DNA of 64,000 nucleotides, from positions 48,548-112,547 of the forward strand of contig JASANE010029289.1 of NCBI GenBank assembly GCA_030248225.1, read 5' to 3'. The DNA is from Trileptium ribeirensis. Lineage: Eukaryota > Nematoda > Enoplea > Enoplida > Thoracostomopsidae. The position numbers and the translations under genes are program-made. The notes under the pieces are model-generated. The model had not been told where the DNA came from. It saw only the letters and a program-made list of their open reading frames with translations, and did not search any database. Within the stretch, counting starts at the first letter, position 1. Each line of letters starts with the position of its first letter. Shown in pieces: positions 15,001 through 22,003 of this stretch.

Positions 15001-18000
15001 ACAGTTTGTCTTTCAAGAATCCGTATTACTTATACGTTCTGAAAAGATAGAAACAGTTATAGTGTGGTTGACTAAAAAAATCAAATTTTAATATACTCTT
15101 GTAACTTTCGTGATTTAAGTTTGCAATGCTTGAAAATCCGTTAAAAACCGTAGAATAAAATACATTATTCAAAAATGCATGGTCTATTGGTATTTTCGGG
15201 TGAAGATATGAAAAAATTACAAAAATTGTGCTTTTTGTTTCACTAATTTTTTAACGAAAAAAAAATTTAACTAAAATAAGCGCAAGCTAAAATACGACTA
15301 TATGCGGGAAAAAATCAAGCAAGAATAGTGGGAAAAAATCAGTGCCACCCAAGTCGAGATGAAGGCGGCACTAGATCTCGAACACTGTCATAAGTTAGGT
15401 TGACCGTTTGTCCCTCCATATGTTATAGTTAGGCTTTGATTGCTCTCTGCCATTGTAGTAAGAAACCACAATAAAGTGAGTCTCTCAAAAAACCTGAAAA
15501 AATTAACGAAACAAATTTATTGTTAAGATCACAGCGCATGGAGCCTGAGAGCGATTCTCATTATTATGTGCATATGGCACCATACTAAATCGTAGTTGAT
15601 ACTCACAACTTTGTTTTAGTCCTGCAACCAATTAGCGCGACTGATTTTTTGGCCGCAATTTTGGCCTAATTTTTTGGGAAAAAAATCAAGGGGCCAAGTG
15701 ACATTTTTTGGTAATACCATTGTGAATGGATTTGACAGCTCATAAATGATAGAATTGATGTAGCTAACCACTCTACATTGTATTTCCAGGTTTTGCAACG
15801 ATAGTTGTATGTACAAACTGACAAGACATGGTTTCTCACTCGAAGTATCAACGTAAAGACGCTAAATATAAGCCGGACGCTTTGCGAGCAGCTGCAGTAC
15901 GATGCCTTGATAATGACGGCAAAGGAAAACGTTTTGAAGCCCGTGCGCTAGGCATATCACAGACGAAACTTCGCGCCGAGATGGAGATCGTCAGAGCGGA
16001 ACGGGGGAATCCAGGTGTCGTCATGTCGCTGGGATTGTGCAGCGTTGGATTAAGGCGGACCTTGAAAATCGCAGGGTAAAAGTATGGGACGCTCGGGACC
16101 AGCAGCCTGGACCTCAGTGGGTTCGGTCGTTTTGGAAAGACACCGGTTGGTTATGAAAAAACTAACCCCATGAAACGCAAAACAGCAACTGAGGACCCTT
16201 TTTTGATTTATGGGTTTTATGACTTTCGGAAACCACAGTTGCTGACATGGGTCTCACAGACCATATGGACAGCATTTTTAATGCGGATGAAACTTGTTTT
16301 TGCCATGACCCGGAAAAAGTTCCGGTTTTTGGCATCAGGGGTGACAGAACCGAATGACTTCGTGGTGGGCGCGGACGAACGAATACTACAGTTCTCGCCA
16401 CGACCTGCGCGGATGGGACATGCATGGACCCATTTGTAATATTTCAGGGTGTACGTATGCAGCGTCAGTGGGAATGGGATACAAAGGAATCAAAGGAAAG
16501 ATCGCAATAAAGGCCAGGGAGGGCCCGCTCTCCTCATTTTCGACGGACACGCCACTCATATTAGCCTTGGTGTTATTGAAACAGCAATGGAAAATAAAAT
16601 AGCGTTACTGAAACTACCCGCGCATACGACTGACTGTTTGCAACCCTTAGACGTTTTTTTTTGAAAATGCGTGGAACCGTAAAGACCAGACTCACGTTGG
16701 GGCTTCGGCTGGTCTACATCACATTGACACGAAATCCTTTGCAACCATGCTGTCGTCCATCTGGCGCGTAAGACTCTCTAGTGAAATATGCGTACACGTT
16801 ATTACTTGCTAATATGGTTAAAAAATCGCAAAGAGCATTTAGGTTGTGTTTTAATAGATTTTAGTGGACGAAAAAACATAAAACTCGGCTGATTTTCCCC
16901 CGCACATGATTTTTTCCCAAAAATAGGGGAAAAATAAATCACTTAGAATTAAAAATTTTGTGACAGATATATCAAATGGAAGTTTTAACACAAACTGAAA
17001 CTTTGAGCAGTACTTAACCTTCATGTATACCAAGTTTAAACTTACTGGCAAACACTGTAAAATAAAAACCTTAACATTGGATTTTGATTTTTCCCCACAC
17101 CTGACTATATTCAATAACTGAACATAGGATCGTGGTTTTCGATGTATGGTGCCAGTTTTAATGGTTTTGCGGCGGCGTTGTAAGTTGAAATCATTCGTAG
17201 TGTGGTTTTCTGCCACAATATTGCCTGACCAATCGAGTAATGTTAAAGTGCTCTGAAGCCATTTCGTAATTTCTGGGCTTCCTGCCAGAATGATGACAGC
17301 GAACTGCAACTCCCCGGTTTCCATTTATTTCGCTGTGATCGTGTGGGGTTCCTCATCCTCATCCGCTCCACTATAAAGGCCACTTCCGTGTCTGACCTGA
17401 ACACCAATTTTGAGGATATTCTTTGCTGCGAAATACAATGTTTGAATTACCGGATATTTGTTGCCTGTGTATATCGGTCACCGTCGTCTTCACGTCAAAA
17501 TGATGATGAATTGGAAGCTTTCTTCAATAGGCTAGCAGAGCGTGACTCTTATTGGTTAAAATGTGTGTGCGGAGATTTTAATCGTCCAATGACTGATTGG
17601 ATGACTCATAATTGGCCACAAAGTGAGGATTCTTTCACGGATAGTGTAATTAATTCAGGTTTTGAACAGTATGTTTTCGAACCTACCCGAGGTAACAACA
17701 TTTTGGACTTAGTCTTTTGTGATGTAGATAACGCCGTGTCCCAGGTTGGTTTGTCTGCTCCACTGCGGTCATCGGACCATCTTTGCGTCAATTTTATACT
17801 TAGCTGTGGCTTGCGGCTGCTACATGTTTCACAGCCGCAAATCAAAATACGTGACTGGAAGCGGGCTCCTTGGGATCGTATAAATCAGTCCATTGTAGAT
17901 GTTGAGTGGGAAAGAGTTTTTATATCTGGGCAATTGGAAATCATCTGGTCTAATTTTCTCACTATTTTCGAAAACATAATTGATAGTCATGTCCCGATCA

Positions 18001-21000
18001 AGAAATTGAGAGCGGAGAAAACCGGTATGGGCAGATGGTCCTTGTCAGACAGCTCTGGTACAGAAAGATAATGCGTTCCGCCGATATAAAAGAACTAATA
18101 CACAAAATGCGTGGCAGGACTATGTGTTGAAGAAAGATATTGCTGATTTCCACTGCCATGAGGCTATTCGTCGCTTCGAGATGAAACTAGCCGCGAATAT
18201 TGATTGTGATCGGAAGTTTCTTTAGCTATGCCCATCATCCAAAGCTCCTCCGATTGTTGGTCCGATGGTACGAAATGACGGCTCTGTGTCTAACTCTCCC
18301 GATGAAGATTGTCAAATCTTCAATGAATACTTTACTTCAGTGTTTAATAGAGAATCGTTTGTGGCACGAAAACCAATATTTCGAACTACAGAACGGCTTA
18401 GTAATATCGCTATTACACCCGAAGATGTAATTTATGCTTTGAGCAAATGTAAATCTTCAGCCTCGCCTGGCATTGATAATATTTCCAATAAGTTCCTTAT
18501 AAATACGACTAGAGCGATTGCAGACCCGCTAACGCGACTTTTTTCATTGTCTATTGATACTGGCGAATTTGTACCTCAATGGCGGGATGCCAAGGTGGTC
18601 CCAATTTTTAAAGGCTCGGGTAATAGGAAATGTTGCAAGAACTATAGGCCGATTAGCCTCACTTCGTCAGTTAGTAAACTGTTAGAAACCAATGTTAAAA
18701 CAAAACTGTCTGATTTTTTGATGAATAACAATATGTTGTATAATTCTCAACACGGTTTTCGACCAAACCGGTCCACAACTACCCAACTACTGGACTATTT
18801 GAATTTCATCACACGTTGCATTGACTTAGGGATTGTGTAGATGTTGTTAATGTGGACTTCCACAAAGCTTTTGATAAGATCAATATTGCGGCGTTGTTGT
18901 ACAAGCTTGAACTTTATGGAATCTCTGGATCGTTACTACAATGGTTTTCAAGCTCAACCCTTGCGCAGCATATTCGTTATCCGATAATGTACTAGACATC
19001 GTTCAATCCAAGAGTGACCTCGGAGTGATTATTACTGACGATATTAAATCATCAGAACATTGTGCGTTTGTTGCCAACAAGGCCCGCAAAGTAATCTTCC
19101 TCTTACGTCGTACCATACGTCATTGGTCTAAATACGTCTGGCTCCAGCTGTATAGATCACTAATTAGGCCCCATGTTGAATACGCTGTCAATGTGTGGTG
19201 CCCGCACTATGAGAGAGATATTAATGTGATTGAAAAGGTACAACGCCTTGCTACAAAGCTGTTCCCACTAATCCGCCATCTGTCATATGATGAACGCCTT
19301 TCCATCCTCGGCATTCAATCCCTGGCTGCACGGCGTGTTAGAAGTGATCTCATCCTCCTTTACAAATTAGTACACGGAGACGTTGCGCTGGACATCACCA
19401 AGTTTTTCGTGCCCGGTTTTGTTGGCACCCGCGGACATAACTTCAAACTAGAAACTACAGATATTGCTCGACTCGACTGTCGAAGGCATTTCTTCTCTCA
19501 CCGCATTGTACGTGTTTGGAATGGTCTCCCCGATTAAGTTGTAAATGCACGTTCGCTGTTATCATTCAAACAAAAGCTCCACGCATCCCGATATCTTGAT
19601 GCTTATGAATATTAAACGTATTTCATATTCCGATGAAGCCTCGCATCAAGGCGAGGCATTCTCTTCCCTCCCACATGGTGAAATCGTTACTGATTATGAA
19701 TCATGAACAATGCTCGTACAACCGACGTACCACCTGGAGGGACGAATGGTACGTGTAATGATGGCGCACGACTACCGCCATACTGCTGCTACCGTGCCAG
19801 ACATGTAATTAGGTAAATATGTTCAAGAATATGTATGTAACAAACAGATACATACGACGTGAAACGATCGGAAGGGCATTTTTTTGCTGTTGAACGGAAA
19901 AACATCCATTGTTGCAAATGCATTTCTGATGATGCTAGGGTCAGTATGCTTCCAAAGTCGATACATGGTCCATCCAAACTTGGCATACACTGTATCCATT
20001 GCCCAATTTCGTTTGCTCGACAGATTTAGCGCAAAATAACAATATTTTCAACCGAAAAATTAATAATATAGTGCTCGTTATGAAACTGCAAATTGATTTC
20101 CCAGGTAAATCACACCTTGCTCCCCAGCCCAAAATTTTATGCTTTGATAATCAGTTTCGATCACATATGCCCACGACAGAAAGTCTTGGAACCTACATAG
20201 AAAATAAGGTAGCTTGAACAATAACCTGCCGTTTTTTTGTCATTCCTCTCAATTAATAGCAAACAGTCAGGACACATATTAATAGCAAACAGTCAGGAAA
20301 TATATCTCGGAACTCAGTACTGCCTATTTCAGACTATACTTTTCTGTTATTTAAAAAATTTGTAAGCTAAAGTTAATGTATTTTGCAAGTAGGCATCCGC
20401 TGTTATATTGGCATCCTCCACAGGAATTATTTCAGCTTCAAAACTATGTGCAAAATCTAAAAAATTATAACAAGCAGCGAAAACAGGTTTGTGGTCCAAC
20501 AGACAATTTGTGCATGCAGTGTGACTATTACTCTCGTCTAACGCCTCAACCTGGCAGTATTACCAGTGTTACTATTAGGTATACATTAACATAGTTGTAT
20601 CTCTAAAAAGCAGTTGATTTAAAGTTAAAAGCTCTAAATACCATATTTTCATATAAAAATCCATTGGCATATCATGATCTTTCGCTTTTATTTTTGCTGA
20701 GCCTGACCAAATTGCTCAGACCACAATTAGCGAAAATGGTTGAGATATAAAATGTGAAGGGAGGCGGGGGTGGCGTTATCGATTTTAGCTTGTACGCAAT
20801 TTTATATTCATACTGGATTTGGTTAGATTGGTCTGAACTACGTAATATAGACAAAAGACCCAAAAGATCTTATATGATTTGTTCGAAAAGATGAACATTT
20901 ACTACTAAAGCAAACTCAGGAGCATGGATATGACAGTCTGATGACAAACAATGATCGAGTAGACTCTGGTTTCTCCTAGGTTGGACATTGGTCCCCAGAT

Positions 21001-22003
21001 ATTGTTCGGTGCAACGTTGCAAAAAACGGGCGCTCTCGCTCCCCCCCCAGGGTTGGGCGCTGCCCAGAAGTTTTGGCTTTCCTTCGCTAAAAACACCAAA
21101 AAAACTAAAAAATTTTTAAATCCCTTTCTTTAGTTAAAAATTTGATTAACTTCAGCAAAAACTAGCTAAAAAGGCAGTTTTAACTTCAGTACGTATAGTA
21201 GTTTTTGCTCCGTTTCTGAGGCCATTTCATACCCCTTGGCAAAATTTTCAGCGAATGGAGAAAGACGCCAGCACACTGTGCGGTTTACATGTATTCGCAA
21301 TGGTACCACCGAATTGACGACAGAATAAAATTAGACAGTAAGTCGCCTGCACTATATTGCTGTACGCGGGCAACTACATATCGGTTCAATCAAACAAATT
21401 CTCGAATACTTGTATGTGATATTTCACTATACTTGCTTGAATACTTGCTTATATATTTTCATTTTACTATAGCTGCGTGAAAACAAACAAAATGTCTTTT
21501 GTTAAATCAATAGAAGGTTCCGATACAACAGCGTGACTTCAGTTGTATCACTTACAAAGAATAGTGAAGAAAAATGTAATATATATAATATTAAATAAAA
21601 CAAAAGGCGGTATCCGAAAGAACGTTTTATTATTCAATGCGGAAACCGGCAAATATGAAAAAAGGTGCCATAGATTCCCACTTCTAATACGAGGGCTGAT
21701 TCGTGGATTTCGTACGGTTTATAATAATACTAAAGACTCATAAATATGACTGATTATTGAGTAATTTCAACTACGGCAAATATATATTTACATCTACTCT
21801 GACTACTAGTTTGAAATTAATGGTCCATCTGAATATATTCCACACAAACGTAATTCAAGTTTACATTTTGCAAACGTACCAATAGCAGGAGCGCCATCTT
21901 CGGGCTTGTCCGCAGAGCTATATGATGACGCAATCCACCGCTGGACTGGTTCAACTAAATCCACTTCATGTGTCTTTTTCAATGGAATATTTAAAAATTG
22001 CAT
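1..22003 (-). CDS. PDCD6IP: ALIX / PDCD6IP-like Bro1-domain ESCRT adaptor (gene span, nine exons, 3' end beyond window)
   Basis: ALIX is a cytosolic ESCRT accessory protein. Its Bro1 domain binds CHMP4/Snf7 in multivesicular-body sorting, cytokinetic abscission and membrane repair. Nine minus-strand exons join in phase at 21880-22003, 13692-13940, 11240-11349, 7097-7187, 4316-4483, 2924-3069, 2328-2498, 1694-1799 and 1-67. They total 1,232 coding bases (about 410 of the family's usual 800-870 residues). The N-terminus MQFLNIPLKKTHEVDL matches the family start. Other landmarks are FKWKDAFDKGSLF, the CHMP4-binding helix (IKAARDKMNPKIVAKIAAQ), NDFIYHERVP, which keeps the tyrosine equivalent to human Y319, and NGILASLNLPAALED at the V-domain entrance. 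HD-PTP (PTPN23) also has a Bro1 domain, but the N-terminus and the LASLNLPAA stretch fit ALIX. The V-domain remainder and proline-rich tail lie outside the window. Confidence 0.95.
68..1693. other. ALIX intron 8
   Basis: No gene was found. Near 1,057-1,080 and 1,235-1,255 are fragments resembling TAGATAACCAAACCATCG, the reverse complement of a motif that recurs near 12,335 and 12,502 in intron 2. This suggests an old dispersed repeat. Confidence 0.6.
1694..1799 (-). CDS. PDCD6IP: ALIX exon 8 (Bro1/V-domain junction)
   Basis: The acceptor is ttgtttcag and the donor is GGGAAA|gtaata, giving 106 bases, in at phase 0 and out at phase 1. It encodes DIFAHLVPIQVQQALAAYDT followed by RRTDIINTETGRLRE, aligned with the DLFEKMVPVSVQQSLAAY segment of human ALIX that opens the V domain. 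Confidence 0.93.
2328..2498 (-). CDS. PDCD6IP: ALIX exon 7 (end of Bro1 domain)
   Basis: The acceptor is tgttttcag and the donor is TTTAAG|gtaagt, giving 171 bases, phase 0 to 0. It encodes AYASAKKDNDFIYHERVP and then GKAALAKPLPLASTMSQGF. The tyrosine in FIYHE corresponds to the Src-phosphorylated Y319 of human ALIX. Confidence 0.96.
2924..3069 (-). CDS. PDCD6IP: ALIX exon 6 (Bro1 domain)
   Basis: The acceptor is aatttcag and the donor is CAGTCG|gtgggt, a weaker site at its +3 to +5 positions. The exon is 146 bases, in at phase 1 and out at phase 0. It encodes the long helical hairpin with AHYYESLLCKEEKEIGPELA and LTRAQELLSTSV, corresponding to the AEYHQSILAKQQKKFGEEIA region of vertebrate ALIX. 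Confidence 0.92.
3070..4315. other. ALIX intron 5
   Basis: No coding exon was recognised. A short CG-richer stretch around 3,505-3,600 (CGAACGAACGGAC, then GCCTCGCTCCGCTC) stands out from the AT-rich background and looks like dispersed-repeat sequence. The rest is plain AT-rich intron. Confidence 0.5.
4316..4483 (-). CDS. PDCD6IP: ALIX exon 5 (CHMP4-binding surface)
   Basis: The acceptor is ctgttttag and the donor is ATGATCG|gttagt, giving 168 bases, phase 1 to 1. The encoded helix QEAIYIKAARDKMNPKIVAK aligns with the human segment carrying F199, I212 and L216, which contact CHMP4. By recalled numbering the isoleucine at 212 is kept, and F199 and L216 are both isoleucine here, which are conservative changes. 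Confidence 0.94.
4484..7096. other. ALIX intron 4
   Basis: No gene was found. Contents include a short (TA)n run near 5,371, a palindromic AACCAGGGATCCCCTGGTT at 6,114-6,132, and a C/G-rich block at 6,860-6,950 (CCCAGTTCCGCTGGGG and CCAGGTGCTCCCCAG) whose reverse complement resembles 51,890-52,000. These are interspersed repeats. Confidence 0.5.
7097..7187 (-). CDS. PDCD6IP: ALIX exon 4 (Bro1 domain)
   Basis: The acceptor is gtttgtag and the donor is GCTCAAG|gtaagt, giving 91 bases in at phase 0 and out at phase 1. It encodes GQEPTPDLTPDNLSTFSAVM followed by VAQ. The EPTPDL...D.L block is typical of invertebrate ALIX. Confidence 0.93.
7271..7460. repeat. 95-bp tandem duplication
   Basis: Two copies of a roughly 95-bp unit lie head to tail. 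Each has TACTACGGAACGAACA, TACAGCTGGTACCCTACAAT and AATACTTCGGAAGTAT. The copies differ at only a few positions, so the duplication is fairly young. It lies in ALIX intron 3. Confidence 0.85.
8085..8720. repeat. Degenerate ~165-bp tandem repeat (about four units)
   Basis: The motifs TACATCGGTCATAGATACAC, CAAATAAATCACATCATCG and TTTTCAG recur at about 8,146, 8,307, 8,481 and 8,646 (spacings 160-174). A fifth, detached and diverged unit lies at 9,546-9,690. Short open frames run through some units, for example VYIGHRYTQINH and NFGHRCVQINH, so decayed tandem exons are conceivable, but stops break every longer frame. Confidence 0.7.
9239..9502 (+). other. Possible Ser/Thr-rich exon (unrecognised)
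   Basis: An open frame of 87 codons contains TSTLESSTFEGFSGDPSNTS. It has a plausible donor (TTCGAAG|gtacaa near 9,447) and lies just upstream of the detached repeat unit at 9,546. The Ser/Thr bias and donor make it look more exon-like than its neighbours. No family was recognised. It is on the opposite strand to ALIX, inside intron 3. Confidence 0.2.
10245..10560 (+). repeat. Dispersed repeat family R1, copy 1
   Basis: GAAACGGAGCCAGCGGAGTT, CACTGAGGGCGCAGGGCAAA, a T-rich stretch and TTCGATAAATTTTGTT occur in this order. The same order recurs at 11,650-12,060 and, in part, at 48,715-48,970, all in the same orientation. No coding frame is conserved. The class is unknown. Confidence 0.6.
11240..11349 (-). 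CDS. PDCD6IP: ALIX exon 3 (Bro1 domain)
   Basis: The acceptor is atatttag and the donor is TTGAAG|gtaag, giving 110 bases in at phase 1 and out at phase 0. It encodes GAMQSQIASTQNLETD and a helix ending AAGIFLYLK. This matches the ASQIAAEQNLDNDEGLK region of vertebrate ALIX. Confidence 0.94.
11650..12060 (+). repeat. Dispersed repeat family R1, copy 2
   Basis: It matches copy 1 through GAAACGGAGCGAGCGAAGCA, GCTGAGGGCGCTAGAGCGAA and TTTTCGATAAATTTTTGTTT. The GAGCGAGCGAAGC start is reminiscent of the GAGCGAAGCTC block of the satellite at 56-64 kb, but is too short to claim kinship. Confidence 0.6.
12235..12630 (+). repeat. Short degenerate tandem repeat
   Basis: Blocks resembling ATCAAGAATtATCTATATAG followed by ACGATGGTTTGGTTA and CTAGAcACCA recur near 12,230, 12,295 and 12,465. 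Inverted fragments of the same family occur in intron 8 near 1,060 and 1,240. Confidence 0.55.
13361..13513 (-). CDS. Orphan terminal coding exon with poly(A) signal
   Basis: After the acceptor gatttcag, 50 codons run open to TAA (13361-13363). They include GSKVTGFPECECLTNTIF and end PKPTFLVDNEKYGAG. AATAAA occurs 11 bases beyond the stop (13344-13349). The composition is gene-like (Pro, Cys and aromatic residues, no low-complexity), but I do not recognise the family. It enters in phase 0, so it cannot follow ALIX exon 2 (phase 1) and is not an in-frame alternative ALIX tail. It may end a small gene interleaved with ALIX on the same strand. See also 14200-14322. Confidence 0.35.
   Translation of the reverse strand, partial: GSKVTGFPECECLTNTIFIPVGDILLKPDPFTEQPPKPTFLVDNEKYGAG
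13692..13940 (-). CDS. PDCD6IP: ALIX exon 2 (Bro1 domain)
   Basis: The acceptor ttttaag precedes 249 coding bases and the donor is ATTG|gttagt, phase 1 at both ends. The encoded protein contains LDRHESSLEVLYRYYDQ and FKWKDAFDKGSLFFGKASL, two of the most conserved Bro1 blocks, and ends in AAVLFNI. Confidence 0.95.
14200..14322 (-). CDS. Possible first exon partner of the orphan terminal exon
   Basis: The ATG at 14322 begins 41 codons ending PSSFGSWFKC, followed by a possible donor TGC|gtaatt in phase 0. This would join in frame to the exon at 13513, giving a protein of about 91 residues containing MSPYECPSPLGVPV. ALIX exon 2 would then lie inside its intron, which is unusual. There is no family match and the donor is weak, so this is a hypothesis only. 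Confidence 0.2.
14690..14770 (-). repeat. tRNA-derived SINE head
   Basis: On the minus strand an A-box-like TAACTCAGTCGG (14747-14758) and a B-box GGTTTGAATCC (14698-14708) are spaced about 50 bases apart, as in tRNA genes and SINEs. The acceptor stem does not pair, so this is a SINE or tRNA pseudogene rather than a working tRNA. The adjacent GCGTAATTTACG motifs (14,790-14,850) belong to neighbouring repeat sequence. Confidence 0.65.
15300..16935 (+). mobile_element. Decayed pogo/Tigger-type DNA transposon
   Basis: The span encloses the broken DDE transposase at 15,828-16,800. Near both outer ends are inward-facing copies of a GGGAAAAAATCA motif: a doublet at 15,307-15,350 (CGGGAAAAAATCAAGC, then GTGGGAAAAAATCAGTG) and its reverse complement at 16,885-16,935. 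These may be remains of terminal inverted repeats. The length of about 1.6 kb is near that of small pogo elements. The exact ends and target duplication are not visible. It is antisense in ALIX intron 1. Confidence 0.6.
15828..16800 (+). pseudogene. Broken pogo/Tigger-like DDE transposase
   Basis: The N-terminus YKPDALRAAAVRCLDNDGKG resembles the pipsqueak/HTH DNA-binding region of this family. The catalytic core then shows in pieces: HMDSIFNADETC (first Asp, frame starting near 16,238), LATTCADGTCMDPFVIFQG, and PALLIFDGHATHISLGVIE followed by LPAHTTDCLQPLDVF (second Asp and the family's LPxHTTxxLQPLDV box, 16,522-16,664). Several frameshifts and stops separate these pieces, and a further shift at the T-run near 16,658 precedes WNRKDQTHVGASAG. 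It is dead. Jerky/CENP-B relatives share this core, so the exact clade is open. Confidence 0.85.
17298..18071 (+). pseudogene. LINE ORF2 endonuclease fragment
   Basis: This is the C-terminal two thirds of an apurinic-type endonuclease (EEP fold). It keeps VYRSPSSSRQNDDELEAFFN, CGDFNRPMTDW (catalytic GDFN), RGNNILDLVF and the SSDHLCVNF motif with its catalytic Asp-His. The frame is lost near 18,030, and the linker region continues in another frame with a stop near 18,222. Confidence 0.88.
18265..18942 (+). pseudogene. LINE ORF2 reverse transcriptase fragment
   Basis: The RT N-terminal half is clear: SSASPGIDNISNKFL, WRDAKVVPIFKGSG, KNYRPISLTSSVSKLLE and NSQHGFRPNRSTTTQLLDYL. A stop at 18,838-18,840 is followed in a shifted frame by DVVNVDFHKAFDKI and ELYGISGSLLQWF. 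The sequence then jumps to the C-terminal region, so the block with the YxDD catalytic box is deleted. Confidence 0.9.
18941..19613 (+). pseudogene. LINE ORF2 C-terminal region
   Basis: It shows the typical CR1-type tail: DLGVIITDDIKSSEHC, YRSLIRPHVEYAVNVWCPHY, IEKVQRLATKLFP, RSDLILLYKLVHGD and FFSHRIVRVWNGLP. A TAA at 19,535-19,537 interrupts it, after which the same frame continues with VVNARSLLSFKQKLHASRYL to its natural end near 19,613. Confidence 0.88.
19638..19657 (+). other. Hairpin in LINE 3' tail
   Basis: GCCTCGC, loop ATCAAG, GCGAGGC forms a perfect 7-bp GC-rich stem 25 bases after the end of ORF2. Hairpins in LINE 3' tails can serve as reverse-transcriptase recognition sites in this superfamily. 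The function here is inferred. Confidence 0.6.
19661..21879. other. Rest of ALIX intron 1, 5' part
   Basis: No gene was recognised. A 30-base direct duplication (ATTAATAGCAAACAGTCAGG twice) lies at 20,254-20,298, and a C-tract with repeat-like GC-rich sequence at 21,030-21,080. A 66-codon open frame at 21,543-21,743 has no recognisable family. Confidence 0.5.
21880..22003 (-). CDS. PDCD6IP: ALIX exon 1 (start codon exon)
   Basis: The ATG at 22003-22001 opens MQFLNIPLKKTHEVDLVEPV, which matches the extreme N-terminus of ALIX proteins, so the start is well supported. The exon is 124 coding bases and ends in phase 1 at ATTG|gtacgt. The split codon G+AA becomes Glu when joined to exon 2. The result reads APAIELNKLRNN, which fits the family without any gap, so no exon is missing in the 7.9-kb intron. 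Confidence 0.93.

Larger units (their letters stand above)
17270..19660 (+). mobile_element. 5'-truncated LINE (CR1/Jockey-like non-LTR retrotransposon)
   Basis: Consecutive fragments of one ORF2 occur in order: endonuclease, reverse transcriptase, then the CR1-type C-terminal region. The element starts within the endonuclease domain (ELQLPGFHLFRCDRVGF, from about 17,298). It is interrupted by frameshifts near 18,030 and 18,840, a stop near 18,222, and an internal deletion near 18,945. A GC-rich hairpin lies in the 3' tail. It is inserted antisense in ALIX intron 1. Confidence 0.85.

Noticed and set aside
16851..17324. 157-codon minus-strand frame
   Set aside because: It lies antisense across the transposon/LINE boundary and overlaps the LINE endonuclease start. 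No family was recognised and a chance frame is likely.
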